Under the pieces are notes generated by a model. It searched no databases. It saw only the letters and a program-made list of their open reading frames with translations, and was not told the DNA's origin. The translations under genes and the position numbers were made by a program. A stretch of 64,000 nt of DNA from Filimonas zeae (lineage in GTDB: Bacteria; Bacteroidota; Bacteroidia; Chitinophagales; Chitinophagaceae). Below, piece after piece: positions 52,442 to 61,525 of this stretch. The stretch lies in assembly GCF_014641615.1 (NCBI RefSeq), contig NZ_BMIB01000003.1, forward strand, positions 1,116,001 to 1,180,000. The letters run 5' to 3'. Positions within the stretch are counted from its first letter, which is position 1. Every line of letters starts with the position of its first letter.

Positions 52442-53233
52442 ATGAAACCATTGGCACAGAAAGCAATTATTATTACAGGCGCAGGTATGGGATTAGGACT
52501 GGCAACAGCACTGGAAGCCGCTGCACGCGGTGCAAGGCTTTGCCTGGTAGATTACAATGAAGATGCACTGAAACAGGCTGCGGCCGGTATTCAGCAGCAA
52601 TATGCAGATGCGGAGGTGATTACGGTTAAAGCCGATGTAAGTAACGAAGAAGATGTAAAAAGCTATGTAAATGCCACGCTGAAAGCTTTTGGCACTATAG
52701 ACGGCTTATATAACAACGCTGGTATAGAAGGCAAACAGGCGCCGTTAACAGAGTACGATCTGGAAGTATTTAAAAAGGTAATTGATATAAACCTGATGGG
52801 CGTATACTTTGGCCTGAAGCACGTAATACCGCATATGCAGCAAAAGCAGTATGGCCGTATTGTAAACGTGGCCTCAGTAGGTGGTATAAGAGGGGTAATG
52901 AACCAAACCCCCTATGTGGCTACCAAACACGCCGTATCGGGCATTACCAAAAACGCTGCACTGGAGTATGCACGTTATGGCATTAACACCAATGCTATTG
53001 CACCGGGTGCTATACTTACCCCCATGGTAGCAGGCGCGTTTAAACAGGTAAACCCTGCAGACCCCAAAGCGGCTGAAACAGAATACGCACAGGCCAACCC
53101 ATCTAAAAGACTGGGACTGCCGGAAGAGGTGGCCAGGGTAGTATGTTTTCTGCTAAGTGATGATGCCAGTTACGTAAACGGACAAACCCTGGCTATTGAC
53201 GGAGGACAATCAAACAGTTATGGTAATGTGTAA
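52442..53233 (+). CDS. Short-chain dehydrogenase/reductase (classical SDR)
   Basis: 263 residues. Rossmann nucleotide-binding motif TGAGMGLG (about 12-19), acidic residue DY after the second strand (NAD preference likely), NNAG (about 92-95), catalytic Ser in NVASVGG (about 142-148) and YVATK (Tyr about 159, Lys about 163). It ends with the typical YVNGQTLAIDGG. An oxidoreductase of unknown alcohol or ketone substrate. Monocistronic, behind a promoter with direct repeats. Confidence 0.93.
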   Translation: MKPLAQKAIIITGAGMGLGLATALEAAARGARLCLVDYNEDALKQAAAGIQQQYADAEVITVKADVSNEEDVKSYVNATLKAFGTIDGLYNNAGIEGKQAPLTEYDLEVFKKVIDINLMGVYFGLKHVIPHMQQKQYGRIVNVASVGGIRGVMNQTPYVATKHAVSGITKNAALEYARYGINTNAIAPGAILTPMVAGAFKQVNPADPKAAETEYAQANPSKRLGLPEEVARVVCFLLSDDASYVNGQTLAIDGGQSNSYGNV

Positions 53234-53298
53234 AACCATACCTGTTAATATAATATACAAAAAAGCAGCTTAAAATAAGCTTAGTAATGAAATTTTTG

Positions 53299-53329
53299 TT
53301 TGGCAATATGGAAATTTTATCTACATTTA
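53299..53329 (+). promoter_or_regulatory. Promoter of small RNA copy 2
   Basis: TTTG (53299-53302), 19 bases, TACATTTA (53322-53329). Same layout as copy 1. Confidence 0.68.
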
Positions 53330-53334
53330 CATCA

Positions 53335-53453
53335 GAAAGCACAGCAATAGTGCTTCACTAACAAAAAAATTATTATTACCTTATTATAAACTAGGTGTTT
53401 TTCATAGGTTAGCAACGGCCTGTCTTGTCTAAGACTCAGGCCTATTTTTTTTT
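53335..53453 (+). ncRNA. Candidate stand-alone small RNA, copy 2
   Basis: About 119 nt. 5' hairpin AAGCAC (53337-53342) / GTGCTT (53350-53355), variable AT-rich linker, and a core identical to copy 1 from about TTACCTTATTATAAAC to the end. That core includes TAGGTGTTTTTCATAGGTT and the terminator GGCCTG (53417-53422) / CAGGCC (53437-53442) with nine T. It lies between the SDR gene and a convergent minus-strand gene, with its own promoter. The differences between copies are confined to the linker and the base before the 5' stem, which supports selection on structure and core. Confidence 0.68.
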
Positions 53454-53484
53454 AATATACCTCCCATCTCCTCATCCATTACAA

Positions 53485-53889
53485 TTACCGGTCTTCCTCA
53501 TTAATTTCCAGATCATTAATACTGGCGTACCGCTTTTGCATTAAACCGTTTTCATCAAACTCCCAGTTTTCGTTACCGTAAGCTCTAAACCATTTACCCT
53601 CTTTGTTTCTATACTCATATTCAAACCTCACAGCAATTCTGTTATCGGTATGCGCCCAGTATTCCTTTTTAAGTTTATAGTCAAACTCTTTTTCCCATTT
53701 GCCGGTCAAAAATTTCACAATCTCTTCCCTGCCATTCACAAACACGTTTCTATTCCGCCACTCGCTGTCAATGGTATAAGCCAATGCTATTTTTTCGGGG
53801 TTTCTGCTATTCCAGGCATCTTCGGCCATTTGAATTTTCTGTAATGCCGTTTCCAATGTAAATGGAGGCAAAGGATGTTTCTGTTCCAT
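53485..53889 (-). CDS. DUF1348 (SnoaL/NTF2-like) family protein
   Basis: 134 residues of NTF2-like fold: PPFTLETALQKIQMAEDAWN (about 8-27), DSEWRNRNVFVNGREEIVKF (about 41-60), RIAVRFEYEYRNKEGKWFRA and WEFDENGLM. DUF1348 proteins are single-domain, ligand-binding or catalytic small proteins of unknown substrate. It starts 5 bases after the upstream TetR stop, so it is in the TetR operon and likely its effector gene. Confidence 0.88.
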   Translation of the reverse strand: MEQKHPLPPFTLETALQKIQMAEDAWNSRNPEKIALAYTIDSEWRNRNVFVNGREEIVKFLTGKWEKEFDYKLKKEYWAHTDNRIAVRFEYEYRNKEGKWFRAYGNENWEFDENGLMQKRYASINDLEINEEDR

Positions 53890-53894
53890 GTTTT

Positions 53895-54425
53895 TTAAAT
53901 TAAAGTGTTTACAATTTTTTTTGCTTTCTCTACCAGCTCGTTTGATTGAAAAAGCTGGCTTTCTATAATTGAACTTTCAAACAACAGATAGATATGTTCT
54001 GATAACAACTTCTCTCCCACTTCCTTTTCAAAGAATGCTCTAAGGTCGTTTTTGTGTGCCTGTATAACAGCAAGTATAGCGCCCTGCTCTCTGGATATTT
54101 CAGACAGTGTATTTAAAAAACTGCATCCCCTGAAATTCTCCTTTTCATTCATATGTTGAATAAAATCGAAGGCGCTTAATATTCGCTTTTTAGTGCTTTT
54201 TGATTTTGCACAATACGCATTTAATTCAGCAAACCAATAATCGTGTCGTGCATTCAGGAAAGCAATACACAGATCGTCCTTTGATTTAAAGTGCTCATAA
54301 AAACTCGATTTGGCAACGTTGGCTTCGCTGATGATCTGATTAATACCGGTACTGTTGTAACCCTGCTGATGAAACAAAAGTGATGCTGTTTCAATTATTC
54401 TTTTTTTAGGAGTGCTCATATTCAT
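53895..54425 (-). CDS. TetR/AcrR-family repressor
   Basis: 176 residues (a Met at residue 3, position 54419, is an alternative start). Canonical N-terminal HTH: IIETASLLFHQQGYNSTGIN (about 10-29) and ANVAKSSFYEHFKSKDDLC (about 35-53). The C-terminal ligand domain resembles YxaF/LmrA-like TetR members (NFRGCSFLNTLSEIS). Upstream is a perfect palindrome at the -33 position of its own promoter. First gene of the operon with the DUF1348 gene. Confidence 0.92.
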   Translation of the reverse strand: MNMSTPKKRIIETASLLFHQQGYNSTGINQIISEANVAKSSFYEHFKSKDDLCIAFLNARHDYWFAELNAYCAKSKSTKKRILSAFDFIQHMNEKENFRGCSFLNTLSEISREQGAILAVIQAHKNDLRAFFEKEVGEKLLSEHIYLLFESSIIESQLFQSNELVEKAKKIVNTLI

Positions 54426-54440
54426 CGCTCTTTACGAAAG

Positions 54441-54478
54441 CAAATGTAAAGATTAATTTCAAAAACAGACAAGTCTGT
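54441..54478 (-). promoter_or_regulatory. Promoter and TetR operator
   Basis: Minus-strand -7 box TACATTTG (54441-54448). The perfect dyad ACAGAC-AA-GTCTGT (54465-54478) covers the -33 position and resembles operators of YxaF/AcrR-type repressors, so autorepression is likely. Confidence 0.6.
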
Positions 54479-54667
54479 CCGTTTTTATTCCAACTAATGC
54501 TGTTGACCATTTCCAGTCCGTATATTGCCCACCCTATACAATCCTCCTGGCATTTCCACCAAACCGGCTGAAGCTTCCTTCACAAATTTTTTGTCCCCCA
54601 TTTTAAACGCTCAAACTCCTGGCATGATATTTTATTCTGGTATAGCAACCTTGAAAAAATATACCTT

Positions 54668-55558
54668 ATGGCATCTAAGAAGCCGGCGCGAAAACGCGCC
54701 AAATCCTTATCCTTACCACAGGCTGCTCATAACATCCATACCGGATTTTATGAACAATTCAGCCAGGCCAAACAGTACTGCAAAAGCGAATCAGCAACAG
54801 AAAAACAGCAGATTGTAGAAGAATTAAGCCGCAGACTGGAACAGTGCGCCTCTGCCCCTATGCGGGAGAACATGCTGCAGATGCTGGCAGAAGTAAATAA
54901 AGAACTGGCAGACAGTGTAGCCTATGCCTGCCGCATACAGCAACTGCAAAAGCATACAGCACCGGTAGTTAGCCTGCGCGAAAGCGATAACGGCGAAGAG
55001 GGCGATGAGCCACTGCTGAGCGATGAGGCATTAACCAGCATTTATACCATTCCGCTGCACATACGCAGCCGCCGGGTAGCCATACTGGCCGCAGCAGGTG
55101 TAAACGGCAAACAGGTGCTGGCTATGAAAAAAGCCCTTACCGCCGCCGGAGCGGTTGTGGAAATTATTGCCCCGGTACACGGAAGCATATTAACCGAAGA
55201 CGACCTGCCTATTGGCGCAGACCACAGTTTTCAGCATGCCACCGCCGCATTTTACGATGCAGTGTATGTACCCGGCGGAGAAAGAAGTGTACAAGCCTTA
55301 CAGCAGATGCCTTATGCCCTGCATTTTTTAAACGACATATACAAGCATTGTAAAGCCATTGCCGCCCACGCGCAAGCCCTGCCCGTGCTGGAAGCAACGT
55401 ATTTTTGCAAACAGCTGCCTGTTAAGGGCAGTGCAGAACAAATGCCACCCGGTATACTACTGGCAGAAGATACAGATACCCTGGCCAACGAGCTGATTGC
55501 CGCCATAGCCCGGCACCGCTTCTGGGAAAGAAATACGTATTACAGAATAACCGCATAA
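54668..55558 (+). CDS. Free-standing catalase C-terminal module (catalase-rel plus GATase-like)
   Basis: 296 residues. After a basic start (MASKKPARKRAKSLSLPQAA) comes FYEQFSQAKQYCKSESATEKQQIVEEL (about 27-53 by position), which aligns with the catalase-related immune-responsive domain. A class I glutamine-amidotransferase/DJ-1-like domain follows (about 130-290: RRVAILAAAGVNGKQV, DAVYVPGGERSVQAL, AIAAHAQALPVLEAT). This is the tail of large-subunit (HPII-type) catalases, but the heme-binding core is completely absent. The GATase nucleophile Cys is also replaced (AAHAQA). Either a remnant of a catalase fusion or a module with its own role. Confidence 0.78.
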   Translation: MASKKPARKRAKSLSLPQAAHNIHTGFYEQFSQAKQYCKSESATEKQQIVEELSRRLEQCASAPMRENMLQMLAEVNKELADSVAYACRIQQLQKHTAPVVSLRESDNGEEGDEPLLSDEALTSIYTIPLHIRSRRVAILAAAGVNGKQVLAMKKALTAAGAVVEIIAPVHGSILTEDDLPIGADHSFQHATAAFYDAVYVPGGERSVQALQQMPYALHFLNDIYKHCKAIAAHAQALPVLEATYFCKQLPVKGSAEQMPPGILLAEDTDTLANELIAAIARHRFWERNTYYRITA

Positions 55559-55560
55559 AC

Positions 55561-55589
55561 AAAAGCCCGTTACACCAACGGGCTTTTTT
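55561..55589 (+). terminator. Rho-independent terminator
   Basis: Perfect stem AAAAGCCCGTT / AACGGGCTTTT with a 5-base loop and six T. Confidence 0.9.
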
Positions 55590-55622
55590 ATACTTATAAG
55601 GGGGAAGCCTTATTTTAGCAGC

Positions 55623-56105
55623 ATGAGAACTGCGGCTATACAGGAACTGAAGACGGAACTGAAAAATGTACCTGCCAAAGAATTGATTGAGTTGTGTCTG
55701 CGGCTGGCAAAGTTTAAACAGGAAAACAAAGAGCTGCTTACCTTTCTGCTGTTTGAAGCAGATGATATAGATGGTTACATCCAATCTGTAAAAGCAGATA
55801 TAGATGAAGAGTTTGCAGCTATTACCACCACCAGCCAGTATATACTGAAAAAAAACCTGCGCCGTGTTACCAGGGTGGTAGGTAAACACATGCGGTACGC
55901 GGCCAGCAAACAGGTAGAGGCAGAACTGGCCCTGTATTTTTGCAGTAAAATGAAGGAAGCCCGCATACTGCCCAAAGCCAACACGGTAATACGCAATATG
56001 TACCTGCAGCAATACAACAAGGCCGAAAAAGCCATCAGCGGCATGCATGAAGATTTGCAGTACGATTATACCCAGCAACTGCAGCAACTGCGCTTAACAA
56101 TTTAG
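55623..56105 (+). CDS. Conserved helical hypothetical protein
   Basis: 160 residues, all helical, cytosolic. Notable stretches are NVPAKELIELCLRLAKFKQE (about 14-33), LTFLLFEADDIDGY (about 38-51) and a basic RRVTRVVGKHMRYAASKQ (about 79-96). This looks like a conserved Bacteroidota protein without a named function. It is bounded by a terminator upstream and followed 71 bases later by a lipoprotein gene. Confidence 0.7.
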   Translation: MRTAAIQELKTELKNVPAKELIELCLRLAKFKQENKELLTFLLFEADDIDGYIQSVKADIDEEFAAITTTSQYILKKNLRRVTRVVGKHMRYAASKQVEAELALYFCSKMKEARILPKANTVIRNMYLQQYNKAEKAISGMHEDLQYDYTQQLQQLRLTI

Positions 56106-56176
56106 ACACCTTCTGTTTACATTGCGTTTACACAGGCAAACTACTCTTGCATGCGCTTAAAAAAGGCGCTGAAGAC

Positions 56177-57679
56177 ATGAAAAGAAAATATCTTTTACCG
56201 CTTGCCCTGGTGGCGGTGCTGGCATCCTGCTCTAAAAAAGACGGTGCTTCCGAAACTATTCTGAATGAAGATCCTTCCACTTTTGCCGAAATAGGCTCCA
56301 TTGACATTGGCGAAGCCGGTGCTGCTGAAATAAGCGCTTACGACCCCGCTACCAAAAGACTGTTTGTGGTAAACAACGGCGGCGTAAACAAGATAGACGT
56401 ACTGGATATGGCCGACCCCGCTAAAATGAGCGTAATTAAATCTATTGCCATTACCGGTGGTGCTGTAAACAGCCTTAGCATACACGATGGCAAACTGGCT
56501 GCTGCCATTGAAGCGGCAGATAAACAAGCGGCCGGTAAAGTAACCGTGTACAAAACAAGCGATTACAGCGAAATTAAAACCATTGCTACCGGTGCTTTAC
56601 CCGATATGGTAACTTTTAGCCCCAATGGGGAATATATACTTACCGCTAATGAAGGGGAACCCAATGCCGCTTACAACATTGACCCCATAGGTTCTGTATC
56701 GGTAATAAGCGTAAACAACGATTACAGTGTGGTAAATGTTGATTTTGCCGGTTTTGCCGCCCAGCAGGAAGCGCTGATGCAAAAGGGCCTGCGCATATTT
56801 GGCAAAAACGCAACCTTTGCAAGTGATATAGAGCCTGAATACATTACCGTATCGGCCGATTCTAAAACAGCATGGGTTACCTTACAGGAAAACAACGCCA
56901 TTGCTAAAATTGACCTGACTACTAAAAAAGCTACGGATATATTCCCGCTGGGCTTTAAAGATTATAACGCAGCCGGTAATGCTATAGATGTATCTGATAA
57001 AGATGATGCTGTTGCTTTTGCCAACTGGAACATTAAAGGCATGTACCAACCCGATGCAATTGCCGTGTTACAAAGCGGCAACATTCCTTACCTGTTTACC
57101 GTTAACGAAGGCGATGTACGCGAGTATGACGGCTTTAAAGAAGCGGACCGCATTAAAAACCTTACACTGGATGCCACTGCATTCCCTGACGCTGCCAACC
57201 TGCAGAAAGACCCTAAACTGGGCAGACTGAACGTTACCAAAACCCTGGGCGATGTAAATGGAGATGGTAAATATGAAACACTGTACTCATTCGGCGCACG
57301 CTCGTTCAGCGTATGGAATGGCAATACCGGCGCACTGGTGTTTGACAGCAAAAACGAACTGGAAGTAAAATGTAATGCTGCTAAGTATTATGATGATAAC
57401 CGCAGCGATGATAAAGGTGTAGAACCGGAAGGCATTGCTATTGGCCAGATGGGTAATAAGCAAGTAGCCTTTATTGGTATGGAAAGAGCAGACGCAGTTG
57501 CGGTATATGATGTAACCAACCCGGCTGCCCCCGTATTTCAGCAATTGCTGAAGTGTGGCGATGCACCGGAAGGTGTACTGTTTGTACCAGCTAAAAACAG
57601 CCCTACCGGCAAAAGCCTGCTTATTATAAGCAGTGAAGATGATGGTGTGGTAAAAGTATATTCAGCCAAAACCCTTTAA
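56177..57679 (+). CDS. Choice-of-anchor I beta-propeller lipoprotein
   Basis: 500 residues from ATG 56177, which starts a lipoprotein signal (MKRKYLLPLALVAVLASC, Cys 18); the longer frame has no such signal. The body is a beta-propeller: repeated AEISAYDPATKRLFVVNNGG, GALPDMVTFSPNGEYILTAN, and KGVEPEGIAIGQMGNKQVAF with GDVNGDGKYETLYSFGARSF in between. This is the choice-of-anchor I family, which shares its propeller with some alkaline-phosphatase-like proteins. Probably surface or periplasmic; enzymatic role not shown. Confidence 0.85.
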   Translation: MKRKYLLPLALVAVLASCSKKDGASETILNEDPSTFAEIGSIDIGEAGAAEISAYDPATKRLFVVNNGGVNKIDVLDMADPAKMSVIKSIAITGGAVNSLSIHDGKLAAAIEAADKQAAGKVTVYKTSDYSEIKTIATGALPDMVTFSPNGEYILTANEGEPNAAYNIDPIGSVSVISVNNDYSVVNVDFAGFAAQQEALMQKGLRIFGKNATFASDIEPEYITVSADSKTAWVTLQENNAIAKIDLTTKKATDIFPLGFKDYNAAGNAIDVSDKDDAVAFANWNIKGMYQPDAIAVLQSGNIPYLFTVNEGDVREYDGFKEADRIKNLTLDATAFPDAANLQKDPKLGRLNVTKTLGDVNGDGKYETLYSFGARSFSVWNGNTGALVFDSKNELEVKCNAAKYYDDNRSDDKGVEPEGIAIGQMGNKQVAFIGMERADAVAVYDVTNPAAPVFQQLLKCGDAPEGVLFVPAKNSPTGKSLLIISSEDDGVVKVYSAKTL

Positions 57680-57694
57680 TAACCCTTTTAGGGC

Positions 57695-57727
57695 AAACCC
57701 CGGCCTAAGCAGCCGGGGTTTTGTTTT
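57695..57727. terminator. Bidirectional terminator between convergent genes
   Basis: Stem AAACCCCGGC (57695-57704) / GCCGGGGTTT (57712-57721) with TTTTGTTTT on the plus side. It overlaps the last codons of the minus-strand kinase. Confidence 0.75.
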
Positions 57728-60700
57728 CAGCATAATGCTGTATTACCCGCACTACCGAGTTAATTTCTTCCAGCGCTTCATGCACCAGTTGTGCAGTAGT
57801 ATCTACCTCACCCGGTGTAAGCTGTTCAATTTTTCTGGCCAGTACCGCCAGTGTTTCCATGCCGGAACTTACTGCGGTACCATACAGTTTATGCCCGGTT
57901 TCTTTCAGCACCTTTACATTCTGATTACTGTTGCCAATTACCAGTTTTACTGCTGCCTTTTCCAGCTCTTCCGATGCTACCTGCAGCAACTCTCTGGTAA
58001 ATGTTTCATCATCGCCGGTATACATGCGCAATTGTTCCATATTCAGGTGGCCCTCAAACGGATCGGCAACGGTGGTTTCTTTTTCCGCTATCAGCAGGCG
58101 GTTAAACACTTCTCTTATTTCTTCTTCCACAAAAGGCTTGGTAACATACTCATCCATGCCGGTTTCCAGGCAACGCTCCCGCTCGCCCACAACATTAGCA
58201 GCGGTAAGTGCTACAATAGGGGTATGCTGCTGTTGTAGCTGCCTTATTTTTAAAGTGGCCTCATAGCCGTTCATTTCGGGCATCTGTATATCCATCAGTA
58301 TAATATCCGGTGCTTCCTGTGCATACAAAGCTACCGCTTCAGTACCTGTAGCAGCCTCCCGTATAGAGGCATGTGGCGCAATGCGATGCACTACCGTACG
58401 GGCCAGCAGCATGTTAATAGCATTGTCTTCCGCTATCAGTACTTTAAATGGTTGTTGTATTTTTTCGTTTTCGTGTACCACAACCGCCGGGCGTGCAGTT
58501 ACCTGCACATCTGCCGTAAGGGCTGCAAGCGCCTGGTACAAATCCTGCATTTTTACCGGTTTTACCAACCGCTGCTGTACACCCAGTTCCTGGCAGGCTT
58601 TGCCCATGGTTTCATCGTCAGAAGAGCTGTGCAGCAGCATTAACGGAATACTGCCTGCTGTTTCAAAAAACGCTTCTTTTATTTTACGTATGGTTTCCAG
58701 CCCATTCATATAAGGCATATGATAATCCATCAGTATGGCATCAAACTGCTCCCCTGCTGCCAGCAGCTGCAAGGCTTCAAACCCATTGGCAGCCTCGCGC
58801 GAAGCTACCTGCTTCAGCATCAGCATCTGTTTTAAAATAAGGCGGTTGCTGGCATTATCATCCACAATTAATACGTTACGTATATTATCCAGGTTAACAC
58901 TGCTCATTACCTCGCCCGCCTCTGCTTCCAGCACTATATCAAAGTAAAAAGTGCTGCCCTTGCCTGGCACGCTTTCCAGTTGCAGCGTACTACCCATTAA
59001 GGCCAGCAGGCGGTTGCTGATGGTAAGGCCCAGCCCTGTACCGCCGTACTTTTTGGTAGTAGAAGCATCTTCCTGCAAAAAGGCCTCATATATCTTATGC
59101 TGCTTATCGGCATGAATGCCAATACCGGTATCCCGCACTTCAAAGCGGAAACGGGTGCAATGGTCGGGCAATTGTTCCAGCGGGTAAATCTTCAGTTCTA
59201 TTTCGCCTTTAGCCGTAAACTTCACCGCATTACCCAACAGGTTTACCAGTATCTGTTTTAAACGTACGGCATCGGCATAAATAAACCGGGGCAAATCGGG
59301 CTGTACATTCAGCAATACTTCCAGTTTCTTTTGCTGGGCCTGGTAGGCTATTACATCTGCCGCCTGGCTCATCATCAAAAACATATCGCACCGCTCTACG
59401 CTCAGCTCCAGCTTGCCGGCTTCTATTTTTGAAAAATCAAGAATATCATTAATAATACTCAGCAGCGAATTGGCGCTCTGGTTTACAATAGACAGGTATT
59501 GCTGTTGCGACTCGTTCAGCTGGGTTTTCAACACCAGATCTGTAAAACCTATAATACCATTTAACGGCGTACGTATTTCGTGGCTCATATTGGCCAGGAA
59601 CTCCGATTTGGCTTTGCTGGCGCTTTCTGCCAGGCGTTTGGCACGACTCAGCTCCCGCCGCTGCCGTTCGTTTTCCAGTTCAATCTGCTTACGGCTGTCA
59701 ATATTCTGCAATGCACCGTAAATGCGGTAGCAAACCCCATCTTTAAACTCAGCATGCCCTATGGTTCTTACCCATAACACTTCGCCTGTGGCGGTTACCG
59801 CTTCCGCCTCCATATCCCAGCTTTGCCCGGTTTGTATGGCACGGGTGGCAGCCGCTATAATTTTATCGCGGCCCGGCCCTTCTTTATACAACAGCAGGGT
59901 GGTTTGGAAATCGGGCGTAAAACCAGCCGGCGTTTTGTGCATACGGCGTATTTCATCGCTCCAGAAAACAGAACGTTTTACCAGGTTCACTTCCCACGCC
60001 CCTACACCTGCCAGGCTGCTGCTTTGCTCCATCATTTCCTTCACCCGCTTCAGATCTTCTTCCAGGTAATAGGAAGTAGTAATGTCTGTAGCATTGCCAA
60101 TTACATAAGCATCGCCCTCGGGCGTCCAGGCCAGTACGTTATGAAACAGCCATATTTTTTTATAACCACTTTTATGTATGGTTTGCATTATACCGCTGGC
60201 CTGTCCACGCTCCTGTATCTCGTGCAGGTACAGGCCCAGCGCCTCATGCCGCTCTCCGGGTATAATATCAAACAAAGAACTCTTCAGCAGTTCATCCCTG
60301 TCAAAACCCAATGTGGCAGCGCCTGCTGTATTCAGCGATAAAAAGCGGCCGCTGAGGTCGTGCGTACACATAAGCCCCGAAGAGCTTTCAAAAAAATCGC
60401 GGAACCGCTGCTCGCTCGAACGCAGTTTCTGATCGCGCAGTACCTCGGCCGATACATCGCGGGCAATAGCATAAATATTACCCGTTTCTTTTTCGGTAGT
60501 GGTAACCCATTCCAGATATACATAACTGCCGTTGCTGGCCATATACCGGTTGGTAAAATGTACCGTAGGCCTTCCTTCATATATATTCGCAAATTCAGCT
60601 TTGGTTTTGTCTACATCTTCCGGGTGAATCATAGAAATAATAGCATGTTCCAGCAGGTATTCCTCTTCCCAGCCCAGCACCGTGGTAAAAGCCGGGTTTA

Positions 60701-61274
60701 CCCTTTTAAAATACCCATCTACCCCGGCAATACACAGCAAATCGTTCGATAACAGAAACAGGCTTTCAAAATACCGGTCTTCACTTTTCTTCCGGCGCTC
60801 CATTATGGCTTCTGCCGCTTTTTCTGCCAGCATCTGCAGGCCCTTCCGCTGTTTATCGCTCAGCTTACGCGGCACATGATCCAGCACGCACAAAGCGCCT
60901 AAACGAAAACCATTTCTGTCAATAAGCGGATAACCGGCATAAAAAGGATAAGGTACCTCCCTGGCAAAAGGCGTATGCATAAACCGTGGATCTTCCTTTA
61001 CGTTCTCTACACAAAACAAACCATCTGCCTGTATGGTATGTTCGCAATAAGAAGCTTTACGGGGCAACTCGCGTATGTCTGAACCCGTGTTCGATTTCAT
61101 CCATATTCTGTCCTTATCGGCCAGGGATAAAAAAGCTACCGGCGCATCACATAACAGTGCAGCCATCTGGGTAAAGCAATCGAAGTCAGTTTCAGATGCA
61201 GAATCCAGTATCTGATAGCTGCGTAGTGCCGCTAACCGCTCCTGCTCCGAAACATCTGTTACATTGTTTTTCAT
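57705..61274 (-). CDS. Hybrid sensor kinase: GAF-PAS3-HisKA-HATPase-REC-REC-HPt
   Basis: 1189 residues, soluble. GAF (about 20-165, YAGYPLIDRNGFRLGALCVL), three PAS domains (about 170-290, 295-415, 420-540). HisKA with phosphoacceptor in NMSHEIRTPLNGI (about 564), HATPase with GTGLGLTIS (about 755). REC1 with LIVDDNASNR and Asp in AILMDYHMP, REC2 with LIAEDNAINM and Asp in IILMDIQMP. C-terminal HPt with His in ETGHKLYGTAVSSGM (about 1128). A complete His-Asp-His-Asp phosphorelay in one protein, BarA-like in layout, without membrane anchor, so it senses cytosolic signals. No DNA-binding output partner is adjacent; it stands alone. Confidence 0.95.
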   Translation of the reverse strand: MKNNVTDVSEQERLAALRSYQILDSASETDFDCFTQMAALLCDAPVAFLSLADKDRIWMKSNTGSDIRELPRKASYCEHTIQADGLFCVENVKEDPRFMHTPFAREVPYPFYAGYPLIDRNGFRLGALCVLDHVPRKLSDKQRKGLQMLAEKAAEAIMERRKKSEDRYFESLFLLSNDLLCIAGVDGYFKRVNPAFTTVLGWEEEYLLEHAIISMIHPEDVDKTKAEFANIYEGRPTVHFTNRYMASNGSYVYLEWVTTTEKETGNIYAIARDVSAEVLRDQKLRSSEQRFRDFFESSSGLMCTHDLSGRFLSLNTAGAATLGFDRDELLKSSLFDIIPGERHEALGLYLHEIQERGQASGIMQTIHKSGYKKIWLFHNVLAWTPEGDAYVIGNATDITTSYYLEEDLKRVKEMMEQSSSLAGVGAWEVNLVKRSVFWSDEIRRMHKTPAGFTPDFQTTLLLYKEGPGRDKIIAAATRAIQTGQSWDMEAEAVTATGEVLWVRTIGHAEFKDGVCYRIYGALQNIDSRKQIELENERQRRELSRAKRLAESASKAKSEFLANMSHEIRTPLNGIIGFTDLVLKTQLNESQQQYLSIVNQSANSLLSIINDILDFSKIEAGKLELSVERCDMFLMMSQAADVIAYQAQQKKLEVLLNVQPDLPRFIYADAVRLKQILVNLLGNAVKFTAKGEIELKIYPLEQLPDHCTRFRFEVRDTGIGIHADKQHKIYEAFLQEDASTTKKYGGTGLGLTISNRLLALMGSTLQLESVPGKGSTFYFDIVLEAEAGEVMSSVNLDNIRNVLIVDDNASNRLILKQMLMLKQVASREAANGFEALQLLAAGEQFDAILMDYHMPYMNGLETIRKIKEAFFETAGSIPLMLLHSSSDDETMGKACQELGVQQRLVKPVKMQDLYQALAALTADVQVTARPAVVVHENEKIQQPFKVLIAEDNAINMLLARTVVHRIAPHASIREAATGTEAVALYAQEAPDIILMDIQMPEMNGYEATLKIRQLQQQHTPIVALTAANVVGERERCLETGMDEYVTKPFVEEEIREVFNRLLIAEKETTVADPFEGHLNMEQLRMYTGDDETFTRELLQVASEELEKAAVKLVIGNSNQNVKVLKETGHKLYGTAVSSGMETLAVLARKIEQLTPGEVDTTAQLVHEALEEINSVVRVIQHYAENKTPAA

Positions 61275-61489
61275 TTTGACAAAACAGGTATTTACACCCG
61301 CTGTGGTAAAGTTAGCAAGGCTTTGCAGGGACTGTGTATGCCGGTAATTAATTGCCCATTAATAAAACATACCGGTTTAATGTATTCCTAAGCCCGTACA
61401 TAAATGCTTAAAAGCGCCTTAAGGGAAAGGATGGGGATATTGATTTTTGCTGTAAATAAAACATCCGGTGGGTTATGATAAAAACCCTT

Positions 61490-61512
61490 TACCTTTACTA
61501 ATATTATTAGTA
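61490..61512 (+). promoter_or_regulatory. Palindrome over the imuA promoter, candidate SOS operator
   Basis: TACTAATATTATTAGTA (61496-61512) is a 17-bp palindrome around a single central base. It overlaps a -7-like box TACCTTTA (61490-61497) 30 bases before the imuA ATG. imuA-imuB are LexA-controlled in other phyla, so this is a reasonable SOS-box candidate. No LexA gene is in view. Nothing else clear in the 251-base gap 61275-61525. Confidence 0.5.
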
Positions 61513-61525
61513 TTCAAAAATCCGG

